A stretch of 64,000 bases of DNA from Streptomyces globisporus (GTDB lineage Bacteria > Actinomycetota > Actinomycetes > Streptomycetales > Streptomycetaceae). The DNA lies in contig BMTG01000003.1 of NCBI GenBank assembly GCA_014649555.1, positions 554,694 to 618,693 of the forward strand. The letters are read 5' to 3'. Positions 26,739 to 36,020 of the stretch are shown one piece after another. The translations under genes were made by a program, and so were the position numbers. The notes beneath the pieces are model-generated. The model saw nothing but the letters and a program-made list of their open reading frames with translations, searched no databases and was not told the origin of the DNA. Each line of letters opens with the position of its first letter. Position 1 is the stretch's first letter.

Positions 26739-27839
26739 GTGGAAGAACCCAGGAAGCGGGCCAGGCCGGGCCGCGTGCCCGCCCCGGCGGGCCGTACGTC
26801 CCGGCCGCGGCAGGCGGAGGTCGCCCGGCTCGCCGGGGTCTCGCAGGCCACTGTCTCGCTGGTGCTCGGGGCCCGGAAGCAGGGCGCGACGATCTCCGAG
26901 GAGACGCGCCGCAAGGTGCTCGACGCGGTGCGGGCGCTCGGTTACGTCCCCGATCCGGCGGCCAGTCGGCTGGCCGCCGCGCGGAACAACCTCCTGGGGG
27001 TCTTCAGCTTCACGTCCACGTTCCCGACCGATGTGCAGCACTCGTACTACCCGTTCCTGGTCGGCGTCGAGCAGGAGGCCGCGGCCCGCGGCTACGACCT
27101 GGTGCTCTTCACCGGCTCCAGCACGGGCGGCGCGGGGGCGGCCGGGCCGAACGCCCTGGCCCGCGTCCGGCTCGCCGACGGCTGCCTCTTCCTCGGGCGG
27201 CACGCGCCGGCCGAGGAGCTGCGCCGGCTCGTCGCCGACGGCTTCCCCGTGGTCCACCTGGGCCGCCGGGACGAGCTGGAGGGGCTCGCCTGGGTCGGCG
27301 CGGACTACATCAGCGCCAGCCAGGAGGTCGTCGCCCATCTCGCGGCGCTCGGGCACCGGCGCATCGTGCTGGTCCGGGAGGACGACGAGGCGCCCGCCTC
27401 CACCGACCGTGAACACGGCTTCCTCAAGGGCCTGGAGGAGGCGGGGCTGCCCGGCGGTCCCGCCGCCGTCTTCCGCTCCGCCGACCCCGAGCGGGAGCTG
27501 ACCGCGGAGCGGCTGCGCGGCTGGCTCGACGAGGGCGTCACCGCGTTCGTCGCGGAAGAGACGGACACCGGGGACGCCTGGCGCGCCCTGCACGGGGCCG
27601 CGCACTTCGTCGGGATCGACTGCCCGCGCGACGCCTCGCTGGCGCTGCTCGGCAGCCCGCCGCCGGACCTGGCCGAGGAGCCCGTTCCCACCGGATTCGA
27701 CATCCCCCGGCCCCAGTTGGGGGCGGCGGCAGTCCGCATGCTCGCCGCACTGGTCTCCGGGGAGGAGGCGGCCGAACCCCTGGTCGCCTGCACCTTCCGG
27801 CCCGGTTCCACGGCGGGCCCGGCCCCCGCCCGGTACTGA
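26739..27839 (+). CDS. LacI-family transcriptional regulator
   Basis: A 366-aa repressor. The helix-turn-helix reads AEVARLAGVSQATVSLVLGA, followed by the hinge LGYVPDPAASRLAA and an effector-binding domain (LLGVFSFTSTFP, CLFLGRH, WVGADYISASQEVV, LGHRRIVLV). The GTG at 26739 is preferred because GGAGGA lies 5 nt upstream; the GTG at 26721 falls inside the operator repeat. It heads a co-directional set of catabolic genes, with the next gene 58 bp downstream, and probably responds to that pathway's substrate. Confidence 0.88.
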   Translation: MEEPRKRARPGRVPAPAGRTSRPRQAEVARLAGVSQATVSLVLGARKQGATISEETRRKVLDAVRALGYVPDPAASRLAAARNNLLGVFSFTSTFPTDVQHSYYPFLVGVEQEAAARGYDLVLFTGSSTGGAGAAGPNALARVRLADGCLFLGRHAPAEELRRLVADGFPVVHLGRRDELEGLAWVGADYISASQEVVAHLAALGHRRIVLVREDDEAPASTDREHGFLKGLEEAGLPGGPAAVFRSADPERELTAERLRGWLDEGVTAFVAEETDTGDAWRALHGAAHFVGIDCPRDASLALLGSPPPDLAEEPVPTGFDIPRPQLGAAAVRMLAALVSGEEAAEPLVACTFRPGSTAGPAPARY

Positions 27840-27897
27840 CCTCCGGATCTGAGGGCCTGTCATCGCACCACGTACGTCCAGCACTTCAAGGAGAATC

Positions 27898-29511
27898 GTG
27901 ATACCCGAACCCGACATCCTCATCGTGGGCGGCGGACTCGGCGGGGTCGCCGCCGCCATCGCCGCCTGCCGGGCGGGGCGCACCGTCGTCCTCACCGAGG
28001 AGACGGACTGGATCGGCGGCCAGCTCACCTCGCAGGCGGTCCCGCCGGACGAGCACCCGTGGGTCGAGGAGTTCGGCACCACCGCCTCGTACCGCACCCT
28101 GCGTGATTCCATCCGCGACTACTACCGCCAGTGGTACCCGCTGCGGTCCGAGGCGCTGGCCCTGCGCACCCTCAATCCGGGTGCGGGCCGCGTCAGCAAG
28201 CTGTGCCACGAGCCGCGGGTCGCCCTCGCGGTGATGGAGGCGATGATCGCCCCGTACCGCTCCGCCGGACTGCTCACGCTGCTCACCGAGCACCGCCCGG
28301 TGGCCGCCGAGGCGGGCGGCGACGACACCGTACGGTCCGTCACGCTCGCCGACACGCGCAGCGGCAACCGTCTGACGCTCAAAGCCCGTTACGTCATCGA
28401 CGCCACCGAGACCGGCGAACTGCTCGAACTCGCCGGGGTGGAGCATGTGATCGGCGCGGAGGCCCGGAGCGAGTACGACGAGCCGCATGCCCCCGAGGAG
28501 GCGCAGCCCCTCAACCAGCAGGGCATCACGGTGTGTTTCGCGCTCTCGCACCACGAGGACGAGGACCACACCATCGAGCGCCCGGCCGACTACGACTTCT
28601 GGCGCACTTACCAGCCGGAGTTCTGGCCCGGTCCGCTGCTCGGCTTCCTCGCCCCCGACCCGCGCAGCCTGGAGGCGGTCCCGCGCACCTTCGTACCCAA
28701 CCCGGAGCTGGACCCGCTGGACGTCAGCGCCGACCAGTCCGCCGACGCGGGCGACAAGGAGCTGTTCGGCTTCCGCCGCATCCTGGCCCGCAAGCTGCAC
28801 CGTCCCGGCGCGTTCGACTCGGACATCACGCTGGTCAACTGGCCTCTGAACGACTACTGGTTGAAGCCGCTGATCGGCGATGGTGAGGAGACGGCGGCCG
28901 CCGCGCTGCACGGGGCGCGCCAGCTGTCGCTGTCGGTCCTGTACTGGCTCCAGACCGAGGCCCCCCGGGCCGACGGCGGCCAGGGCTTCCCGGGGCTGCG
29001 GCTGCGGCCGGACGTCACCGGCACGGCGGACGGCCTGGCGAAGGCCCCGTACGTCCGGGAGTCGCGGCGGATCAAGGCCGTCACCACGGTCACCGAGCAC
29101 GACGTGTCGATCGACATCGTCGGCCCGTACGGCGGCACCCGCCACCGGGACTCGGTCGGCGTCGGCAACTACCGCATCGATCTGCACCCGTCGACCGGCG
29201 GCGACAACTACATCGACATCGGTTCGGTGCCGTTCGAGATCCCGCTCGGCGCGCTCATCCCCCGCCGGGTCCGCAACCTGCTGCCCGCGGGCAAGAACAT
29301 CGGCACCACGCACATCACCAACGGCTGCTACCGGCTCCACCCGGTGGAATGGAACATCGGCGAGGTCGCCGGCGCCCTGGCCGCCCACTGTGTCGCCGAG
29401 AACGTCGAACCGCACCGGGTGCAGGCCGAGGACAAGCGGTTCGAGGTGTTCGCCCGGCTGCTGGAGCGCGACGGAGTCCAGCGCCACTGGCCGGACGTAC
29501 GCGGCTACTGA
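27898..29511 (+). CDS. FAD-dependent oxidoreductase
   Basis: A 537-aa flavoprotein of the FAD_oxidored (pfam12831-like) group. The N-terminal dinucleotide fold is DILIVGGGLGGVAAAIAACR, followed by the typical ETDWIGGQLTSQAV; a later motif is GKNIGTTHITNGCYRLHPVEW near the C-terminus. AAGGAG lies a few nt before the GTG start. Family members sit in clusters degrading carbohydrates or uronates, but the substrate of this one is not known. It follows the LacI gene and precedes the HyuA-type gene by 184 bp. Confidence 0.85.
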   Translation: MIPEPDILIVGGGLGGVAAAIAACRAGRTVVLTEETDWIGGQLTSQAVPPDEHPWVEEFGTTASYRTLRDSIRDYYRQWYPLRSEALALRTLNPGAGRVSKLCHEPRVALAVMEAMIAPYRSAGLLTLLTEHRPVAAEAGGDDTVRSVTLADTRSGNRLTLKARYVIDATETGELLELAGVEHVIGAEARSEYDEPHAPEEAQPLNQQGITVCFALSHHEDEDHTIERPADYDFWRTYQPEFWPGPLLGFLAPDPRSLEAVPRTFVPNPELDPLDVSADQSADAGDKELFGFRRILARKLHRPGAFDSDITLVNWPLNDYWLKPLIGDGEETAAAALHGARQLSLSVLYWLQTEAPRADGGQGFPGLRLRPDVTGTADGLAKAPYVRESRRIKAVTTVTEHDVSIDIVGPYGGTRHRDSVGVGNYRIDLHPSTGGDNYIDIGSVPFEIPLGALIPRRVRNLLPAGKNIGTTHITNGCYRLHPVEWNIGEVAGALAAHCVAENVEPHRVQAEDKRFEVFARLLERDGVQRHWPDVRGY

Positions 29512-29695
29512 CCGGGGACGCCCCGGCCTGCTTCATCAGCACGACCTGTTTCACCGCACGGCCCCCAGGGGCGGCCGCGGAGCGCCGGGCGGGCGCAGCT
29601 CCACCTGTACCCGCCCGGCCCAGGACCCACGGCGTCTGCCGACGCCCGGTCCTGCCGCCCTCGCCCTGCCCACCCGCACAAGGAGGTGCCCAGCC

Positions 29696-31825
29696 ATGAA
29701 CACCCACCGCATCCGCGTCGGCATCGACGTGGGCGGGACCTTCACCGACGCCGTGGCCGTAGACGCCACGACCCTGCAACTGCTGGGGCAGGTGAAGGTA
29801 CCCACCAGCCACCACCACGAGGACGGTGTCGCCCACGGCATCGTCGAAGCTCTCGACCGGCTGCTGGAGCAGACCGGCCACACGCCCGAGGACGTGACGT
29901 TCCTCGCCCACGGGACCACCCAGGCTACCAACGCCCTGCTGGAGGGCGATGTGGCCACCGTCGGACTGATCGGCATCGGCACCGGCCCGGGCGCCACCCT
30001 GACCCGTCGGCTGGCCGCCTTCCGCAAGCTGGAGCTGACCCCGGGCAAGCGGCTGCCGCTCGCCTACGCCCATGTCGCCGACGCGGACGACGCCCCCGCC
30101 GTACGCGCCGCGCTCGACGAGGTCGTCCGCGAGGGGGCCGAAGTCGTCGTCGCCAGCCAGCCGTTCAGCGTCGACCGCCCCGAGGGCGAGGAGGCGGTGG
30201 CGGCGGCCGCCCGGGAGCGTGGGCTGCCGACGACGGCCGCGCACGACATCACCTCACTGTACGGGCTCCACAAGCGGACCCGGACGGCCGTGGTGAACGC
30301 GGCGATCCTGCCGCGGATGCTCGCCACCGCCGACCTGGTCGACGCCTCGATCACCAAGGCGGGCGTGAGCGCGCCGCTGATGGTGATGCGCTGCGACGGC
30401 GGGGTGATGTCGCTGGACGAGATGCGGCGCAGACCGCTGCTGACGGTCTTGTCCGGTCCTGCGGCAGGCGTCGCCGGGGCGCTGATGCAGGAGCGCATCA
30501 GCGAGGGCCTGTTCCTGGAGACCGGCGGCACGTCCACGGACATCAGTGTCGTGCGACGCGGCAAGGTCGCCGTACGGCACGCGACGATGCTGGGCAGGTC
30601 GTCGTACCTCTCGGCGCTCGACGTGCGGACGGTCGGCGTGGGCGGCGGTTCGATGGTCCGGATCGACGGCGGCAAGGTCGTCGGGGTGGGGCCGCGCAGC
30701 GCGCACATCGCGGGCCTGCCGTACGCCTGTTTCGCGAGCGCGGAGGACCTGCGGGACGCGAAGGTGACCACGATCCGGCCGATGGCCGACGACCCGGCGG
30801 ACTACGCGGTGCTGGACGCGGCGGGCGGCCGGTTCGCGATCACCATGACCTGTGCGGCGAACGCGCTCGGGCGGGTGCCGGAGGGCGACTTCGCCCGCTG
30901 CGACCAGGAGGTGGCGCGGGCCGCGCTCGCCCCGCTGGCCGCCGCGCTCGGCACGGACGTCGCCACGGCGGCGACGAAGCTGCTGGACGCGGGCACCGAC
31001 CAGGTGGAGTCGGTGGTGGAGACGATGATGCGCGACTACCGCCTGGAGAAGGACACCGCGGTGCTCGTCGGTGGCGGTGGAGGGGCCGCTTCGGTCACCC
31101 CGCACCTGGCGGCCGTCACCGGGCAGGAGGGACGGATCGCCCGGCACAACGAGGTGATCAGCCCCATCGGGGTGGCCCTCGCGCTGATCCGGGAGCAGGT
31201 CGAGCGGATCATCCCGGGCGCCGGCCAGGAGCAGATCCTCGCCGTACGGGCGGAGGCCGAGGCGGCCGTCATCGCCCAGGGGGCCGCCGCCGACGGGGTG
31301 GAGGTGGAGGTCACCGTCGACCCGCAGACCAGCACCGTGCGGGCGGTCGCGACCGGCGCCACCGAGCTGCGTACCCAGGACCGCGCCCACCGGGCCGACG
31401 AGGCGGACCGGCTGCGGGCCGCCGCGATGAGCCTGCGCACCGACCCGGCGTCCGTGCGGGTCCTCGCGGGCACCCCCGCCCACACGGTGTACGGCACCGA
31501 GGTGCGCCGCCGCTTCCGCGCGGACCGGCACCCGGTGCGGGTGGTGGACGCGGACGGCGTCGTACGGCTGCACGCCCCGGACGCCCGGGTCGAGACGACC
31601 ACGGTGGGGCGGGCCCCCGAGGTGCTGGCGGGCCTGGTGAAGGAGGCCACGTCCTACGGGGACGGCGGGGTGCGGGCTCCGGCGCTGCGGCTGCTGCTCG
31701 GCTCGCGGATCGCCGATCTGTCGGGGGTCCTCGATCCGGATCCGCTGCTGGCGCTGGCCCGCAGCGAGCTGCGGTCGCGGGCGGCCGACGAGCCGGTCGT
31801 CGCCGTGGTGGAGGTGCGGTCGTGA
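29696..31825 (+). CDS. Hydantoinase/oxoprolinase family protein (HyuA type)
   Basis: A 709-aa ASKHA-fold protein. The N-terminal phosphate-binding motif is VGIDVGGTFTDAVAVD; FLAHGTTQATNALLEG and LSGPAAGVAGAL follow, and the second ATP motif is FLETGGTSTDISVV. It belongs to the family of hydantoinase A, 5-oxoprolinase and acetone carboxylase subunits, which use ATP to activate cyclic amides or ketones. These normally act with a HyuB partner, but none is encoded nearby. AGGAGG precedes the ATG. Its stop overlaps the next start (GTGA). The reaction is unknown. Confidence 0.85.
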   Translation: MNTHRIRVGIDVGGTFTDAVAVDATTLQLLGQVKVPTSHHHEDGVAHGIVEALDRLLEQTGHTPEDVTFLAHGTTQATNALLEGDVATVGLIGIGTGPGATLTRRLAAFRKLELTPGKRLPLAYAHVADADDAPAVRAALDEVVREGAEVVVASQPFSVDRPEGEEAVAAAARERGLPTTAAHDITSLYGLHKRTRTAVVNAAILPRMLATADLVDASITKAGVSAPLMVMRCDGGVMSLDEMRRRPLLTVLSGPAAGVAGALMQERISEGLFLETGGTSTDISVVRRGKVAVRHATMLGRSSYLSALDVRTVGVGGGSMVRIDGGKVVGVGPRSAHIAGLPYACFASAEDLRDAKVTTIRPMADDPADYAVLDAAGGRFAITMTCAANALGRVPEGDFARCDQEVARAALAPLAAALGTDVATAATKLLDAGTDQVESVVETMMRDYRLEKDTAVLVGGGGGAASVTPHLAAVTGQEGRIARHNEVISPIGVALALIREQVERIIPGAGQEQILAVRAEAEAAVIAQGAAADGVEVEVTVDPQTSTVRAVATGATELRTQDRAHRADEADRLRAAAMSLRTDPASVRVLAGTPAHTVYGTEVRRRFRADRHPVRVVDADGVVRLHAPDARVETTTVGRAPEVLAGLVKEATSYGDGGVRAPALRLLLGSRIADLSGVLDPDPLLALARSELRSRAADEPVVAVVEVRS

Positions 31826-32466
31826 CGGCCGCCCTGCTGGACCGGGCGGCGCGTGCGGCCATCGCGGAGCTGGAGGCCGAGGACGACGTCGAGTTCGGCG
31901 TACGGCTGCTGCGGAACACCCCCACGCACGAGCGGCGCGATCCGGCGCTGCTGCGCCACTGGGCCACGACGGCCGACGCGTTCGGGGCGGGGCTGGAGCC
32001 GGTCGCCGCCACGGCGCGGATCGTGGAGAGCGACGGGGGCCTGGCGAAGGGGCTGATGGCCCGCTACACCTCGCGGCCGGTCCCGACCGTCGAGCTGTTC
32101 ACCGACACGCTGGCGCTCGCCGACGAGCTGATCGACCTGCTCGGCTGGCGCCACTGGTATCCGGCAGGTTCGGTACGGGCCGCCGCCATCGCCCACGAGG
32201 CGGTGCACGAGCAACTGCACCACGGGCCGCGGAAGAAGGACCTGAAGCGCGCCCTGGACCACGTCGTGCTGCGCGCCGGACGGCACACCCTGTACGGCCA
32301 TGTCGCGGGCGCCGACGAGATCGCCGCCCATGCCCACGCCCGCACGGTCTGCGGCCTGGGCCGCAGCCCCCTCCTGCTGACGGCGGCGCTGGCCACAGCG
32401 GCCGAGCCGCAGCACGGGTCCCCGCACGGATCCCCGCACGGATCCCCGCACGGAAGAGAGAAGTAA
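31822..32466 (+). CDS. Hypothetical protein with HExxH motif
   Basis: A 214-aa protein of no family I recognise. It is translationally coupled to the HyuA-type gene by a GTGA overlap, so the two products probably work together. A possible zinc motif, AHEAVHEQLHHG, is centred at residues 125-133 (HExxH with nearby His). The C-terminus is a short HGSPHGSPHGSPHG tract from a 12-bp tandem repeat (about 32413-32453). It may be a partner subunit or a metal-dependent enzyme; neither can be shown by eye. Confidence 0.65.
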   Translation: MTAALLDRAARAAIAELEAEDDVEFGVRLLRNTPTHERRDPALLRHWATTADAFGAGLEPVAATARIVESDGGLAKGLMARYTSRPVPTVELFTDTLALADELIDLLGWRHWYPAGSVRAAAIAHEAVHEQLHHGPRKKDLKRALDHVVLRAGRHTLYGHVAGADEIAAHAHARTVCGLGRSPLLLTAALATAAEPQHGSPHGSPHGSPHGREK

Positions 32467-32470
32467 CGCC

Positions 32471-33751
32471 ATGGGCGTCGTCATCCTTCTTGTCATGGCG
32501 GCCGGTGTCGCCGCGATGCTCACCCGCAAGCTCCCCACCGGCTTCGCGCTCGTCCTGCTGGCCGTCGCCATCGCCTTCATCGCGGGCGCACCGCTGACCG
32601 GCGAGAACAGCGTTCTGGACACAGTCCTCCAGGAGGGCGCCCCGGCGCTCGCCGCGACGATGGTCGCCATCCTGCTCGGCTCCTGGCTGGGCAAGCTGCT
32701 GGACGAGACCGGTATCGCGGGCACTCTGGTCCGCAAGATCGTCGAGTTCGGCGGGGACCGGCCGGTGGTGGTCGCCCTCGGTGTCCTCGCGGTCTCCACC
32801 CTGGTCGGTACGGTCACCGGGTCGGCCCCCGCGGCGATGCTCGCCGGGATCATCGGCATCCCCGCCATGATCGCCGTCGGCATCCCCAAGGTCACCGCGG
32901 CCGGAACGATCCTGATGGGCATCGCCGCGGGCATGCCCTTCGAGCTGCCGATCTGGCAGTTCTTCTCCACGGCGCTGGAACTGCCCATCCCGACGGTGCG
33001 CGGCTTCATGCTGAAGCTGTTCCCGTTCGCGCTGGCCGCCGCCGTGCTGTTCGTGCTCGTCGAGACGCGGCGCCGGGGCGTGGAGCACGCCTGGTCGCTC
33101 AAGTCGGCCTCGGCAAAGCCTGTTTCGCGTCGCGAGCAGCTGGGCGACGCCCCGTGGTACGCGCTGCTCACCCCGGTCGTACCGCTGGTGCTGGCCCTCG
33201 GCTTCGAGGTGGCGATCCTGCCGTCGATGCTGGCCGGCGTGCTGTACGCGCTGCTGACCACCACCCGGCCGCGCGAGATGAACAAGCGGCTGCTGCGCAC
33301 CCTGTACGGGGCGTTCGAGGTCGCGGCGGCCCCGATGGTCCTGTTCATCGCGATCGGCATCCTGCTCGCGGCGGTCAAACTGCCGGGTGCGGTCGAGTCG
33401 TTGGAGCCGCTGGTCAAGGCGGTCAGCCCGCAGAATCCGGTGCTGTTCGTGCTGGTGTTCACGCTGCTCGTACCGCTCTGCCTGTACCGAGGTCCGCTCA
33501 ATGTCTTCGGTCTCGGCGCGGGGATCGCCGGGGTCCTCATCGCGGCGGGCATCTACCCGGCCGTCGCGGTGCTGGGGCTCGCCACCTCGTACAACCAGGT
33601 CTTCGGGGTGTCGGACCCCACCAGTACCCAGACCGTGTGGAGCGCGCAGTACGCCGGGGTGACCCCGCAGCAGGTGATGCTGCGGACCCTGCCGTACGTC
33701 TGGGCCGTCGCGCTCGGCGGCTTCTGCGTCACCGCCGCCACCTATCTGTGA
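32471..33751 (+). CDS. Secondary transporter, gluconate/C4-dicarboxylate-like (IT superfamily)
   Basis: A 426-aa, roughly 10-12-helix permease starting 4 bp after the previous gene. It has the two-fold hairpin pattern of ion-transporter (IT) superfamily carriers, with conserved stretches TVTGSAPAAMLAGIIGIPAMIA in the first half and VPLCLYRGPLNVFGLGAGIA in the second. Related carriers move organic acids such as gluconate, citrate or dicarboxylates. It is probably the importer of the cluster's substrate; family placement is approximate. Confidence 0.65.
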   Translation: MGVVILLVMAAGVAAMLTRKLPTGFALVLLAVAIAFIAGAPLTGENSVLDTVLQEGAPALAATMVAILLGSWLGKLLDETGIAGTLVRKIVEFGGDRPVVVALGVLAVSTLVGTVTGSAPAAMLAGIIGIPAMIAVGIPKVTAAGTILMGIAAGMPFELPIWQFFSTALELPIPTVRGFMLKLFPFALAAAVLFVLVETRRRGVEHAWSLKSASAKPVSRREQLGDAPWYALLTPVVPLVLALGFEVAILPSMLAGVLYALLTTTRPREMNKRLLRTLYGAFEVAAAPMVLFIAIGILLAAVKLPGAVESLEPLVKAVSPQNPVLFVLVFTLLVPLCLYRGPLNVFGLGAGIAGVLIAAGIYPAVAVLGLATSYNQVFGVSDPTSTQTVWSAQYAGVTPQQVMLRTLPYVWAVALGGFCVTAATYL

Positions 33752-33779
33752 TCCATCACTTCTCGGGACGGAGAACGAC

Positions 33780-34817
33780 ATGACACAGCACCAGGACTCA
33801 CCCCTCACGCCCGACGCGGGGCAGCCGAGCCGCCGGATCTTCCTGCGCGGGACGGTCGCCGGGATCGCGGCGACCGCCGGACTGGCCGCCACCGGAGCGA
33901 CGGCGAGCCCGGCAGCCGCGGCACCGGGCGGCTTCCCGGACTACAAGCACCTGAAGCCGCTCCTGACGCCCTCCCAGCTGAAGTACAACCCGACGGGCGA
34001 GATCATCTTCCCGTGCGTCCGGGGCGTCTACGACCGGCTGGCCAACCCCTTGGGCCGCTACTACCTCTACTACGCCCCGCACGACGCCCCCGGCGGCATC
34101 TGCCTGGCCTACGGGAACTCGCTGGAGGGCCCGTTCACGGAGTACCCGGCGAACCCGATCGTCTCCAACAACTGGCAGCCGCACTACCAGGTCAGCCATG
34201 TCTCCTCGCCGCACGTCCTGTGGAACGAGGACGTCAAGGAGCTCTGGCTGTACTTCCACGGCGAGAACCACACCACCCGCCTCGCCCGTTCCAAGGACGG
34301 CATCACCTTCACCTACGACAAGACCGTCCTCACCAAGGAGATGCTTCCGGCCGGCACCAGCGAGACGTCGTACGCACGGGTGTTCCGGCACAATCTGCCC
34401 GCGCGGGACGCCCGTTACGTGATGCTGTTCATGGTCAACAACCAGTCGAACCGCCGTGATGTCGGCTGGGGCTGGTCGAAGGACGGCCGCACCTGGACGT
34501 TCGCACAACAGCCGTTGATCCGGCACTCGGACGTCGGCGCGAACAACATCAGCGGCGCACACCTGCTGACCCGTAACAACAGCACGTACGTCGTCTACCA
34601 CACCGGCAAGGAGACCGGCGGGAACATGCTGATCACCGAGGTCGGCAACGACTTCTCCCGCCGCAACTACCTCGGTCTCTTCTACGATTCGAGCAACGCC
34701 GCACCGGAGAACGGCCGGGCCGCCGCGCCCAGCTTCGGTACGGACCGGGGTGTGCCGTACATGGTCTACGAGGCGGGCGAGCGCCTGAAGGGCTCGATCT
34801 GCGTGGCCCGCGGCTGA
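33780..34817 (+). CDS. Secreted beta-propeller glycoside hydrolase-like protein (GH43/GH32 type)
   Basis: A 345-aa exported protein. The N-terminus has a twin-arginine signal (SRRIFLRGTVAGIAATAG; cleavage near AAAAPG). The mature part shows the repeated blade pattern of five-bladed propeller glycosidases: YYLYYAPHDAPGGICLAYG, HVLWNEDVKELWLYFHGE, RLARSKDGITFTY, RYVMLFMVNN and TYVVYHTGKE. Catalytic acids cannot be assigned with certainty. It is the last gene of the LacI-controlled cluster and suggests that the pathway begins with an extracellular glycan or glycoside. Confidence 0.75.
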   Translation: MTQHQDSPLTPDAGQPSRRIFLRGTVAGIAATAGLAATGATASPAAAAPGGFPDYKHLKPLLTPSQLKYNPTGEIIFPCVRGVYDRLANPLGRYYLYYAPHDAPGGICLAYGNSLEGPFTEYPANPIVSNNWQPHYQVSHVSSPHVLWNEDVKELWLYFHGENHTTRLARSKDGITFTYDKTVLTKEMLPAGTSETSYARVFRHNLPARDARYVMLFMVNNQSNRRDVGWGWSKDGRTWTFAQQPLIRHSDVGANNISGAHLLTRNNSTYVVYHTGKETGGNMLITEVGNDFSRRNYLGLFYDSSNAAPENGRAAAPSFGTDRGVPYMVYEAGERLKGSICVARG

Positions 34818-34934
34818 CAAGGGAGTGCGGGGGGAGTGCACCGGACGTCCGTCCCGGCGCACCCCCGCGCGTTAGCCTCACGCCACGGAACTCCGTAACC
34901 GCCGCGTCGAACCCAGGAAGGCTTGCCACCGCCC

Positions 34935-35936
34935 ATGTGCAACCACCCCAACCTGGACGCCGAGATGGCGGCCGCGCTCGCGGCGGACCCGCCGCCGCCC
35001 ACGGTTCTCGACGGCCTGCCGTACGAGGAGTTGGCCGCGTTACGGGCCGAGCGCGCCGCGCGTCCCGTCGGGCCGCCCGTTCCGGGCGTCGTGGTGACCG
35101 ACCAGTGGCTGCCGGGCCCCACCTCCCTCCGGGTCCGGACCTACCGCCCCCGCTCGGCGGACTCCCTCGCGCTGCCCTGTCTGGTGTGGGTGCACGGCGG
35201 GGGCATGGTGCTGGGCTCCCCCGAGACGGATGACGCCCGGGTCTCCGCGTACGCCCTGGAGGCCGACTGCGCCGTGATCTCGGTGGACTACCGGCTGGCG
35301 CCCGAACACCCGTATCCCGCACCGGTGGAGGACTGCTACCGCGCCCTGCGGTGGGCGGCGGACCATGCGGAGTCGCTGGGGCTCGACCCGGGGCGGCTGG
35401 CGATCGGCGGGATCAGCGCGGGTGGCGGACTCGCGGCCGCCACGGCCCTGCTGGCCCGGGACAGCGGCGGCCCCGGCCTGATCTTCCAGTTCCTGCTCTG
35501 CCCGATGCTGGACGACCGCAACACCACCGGTTCCAGCCGGGAGTTCACCGAGGCCGTCACCTGGCCGCGCGCCAACAACCTCTACGGCTGGGCGGCCCTG
35601 CTCGGCCCGCTCGCGGGGAGCGACGAGGTCCCTCCGTACGCCGCGCCCGCCCGGGCGGAAGATCTGTCGGGGCTCCCTCCGGCGTACGTCGACGTCGGGG
35701 AGCTGGAGGTCTTCCGCGACGAGTGCGCGCGGTACGCGCTGCGCCTCATCGAGGCGGGGGTGTCGACCGAGTTCCATCTGTGGCCGGGCGCGTTCCACGG
35801 CTTCGACGGCGTACTCCCCCACCTCGCACTGGCGCGCAGGGCCGCCCGCGAGCAGATCGCGGTGCTGCGCCGGGCGCTGGGCGGGGCTCCTCGGCGGCCC
35901 GCATCCGGTTCGGGCGCGCCCGCCCCCGAGGCCTGA
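34935..35936 (+). CDS. Alpha/beta hydrolase, HSL (family IV) esterase
   Basis: A 333-aa carboxylesterase. The HGGG oxyanion-hole motif is at residues 87-90, and the nucleophile is Ser161 in GISAGGG (usual form GDSAGG). Asp in the ELEVFRDE region and His in GAFHGFD complete the triad. DYRLAPEHPYPAP is a further hallmark. The ATG at 34935 is preferred over an upstream TTG because the AGGAAGG ribosome binding site is too close to the TTG. Substrate is unknown; it appears to be a single gene. Confidence 0.85.
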   Translation: MCNHPNLDAEMAAALAADPPPPTVLDGLPYEELAALRAERAARPVGPPVPGVVVTDQWLPGPTSLRVRTYRPRSADSLALPCLVWVHGGGMVLGSPETDDARVSAYALEADCAVISVDYRLAPEHPYPAPVEDCYRALRWAADHAESLGLDPGRLAIGGISAGGGLAAATALLARDSGGPGLIFQFLLCPMLDDRNTTGSSREFTEAVTWPRANNLYGWAALLGPLAGSDEVPPYAAPARAEDLSGLPPAYVDVGELEVFRDECARYALRLIEAGVSTEFHLWPGAFHGFDGVLPHLALARRAAREQIAVLRRALGGAPRRPASGSGAPAPEA

Positions 35937-36020
35937 GCGCCGGGCGGCGGCGGCTCGGAGGAATCGCCGGCCAGGTCACGGCTCTCGTCTTCGTACGGAG
36001 TCGTGGCTAGGCTCGTCCGC

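Noticed and set aside
26721-26741. Upstream GTG (26721) as start of the LacI gene
   Set aside because: It lies inside the operator palindrome and has no ribosome binding site; the GTG at 26739 follows GGAGGA.
32413-32453. Short tandem repeat resembling a repeat array
   Set aside because: Only a 12-bp unit in about three copies inside a coding frame (HGSP repeats), with no spacers; not CRISPR.
31825-33552. Long minus-strand open frames opposite the permease and HyuA genes
   Set aside because: They mirror the GC3 pattern of the plus-strand genes and contain no domains; the plus-strand frames have clear family motifs and coupled starts.
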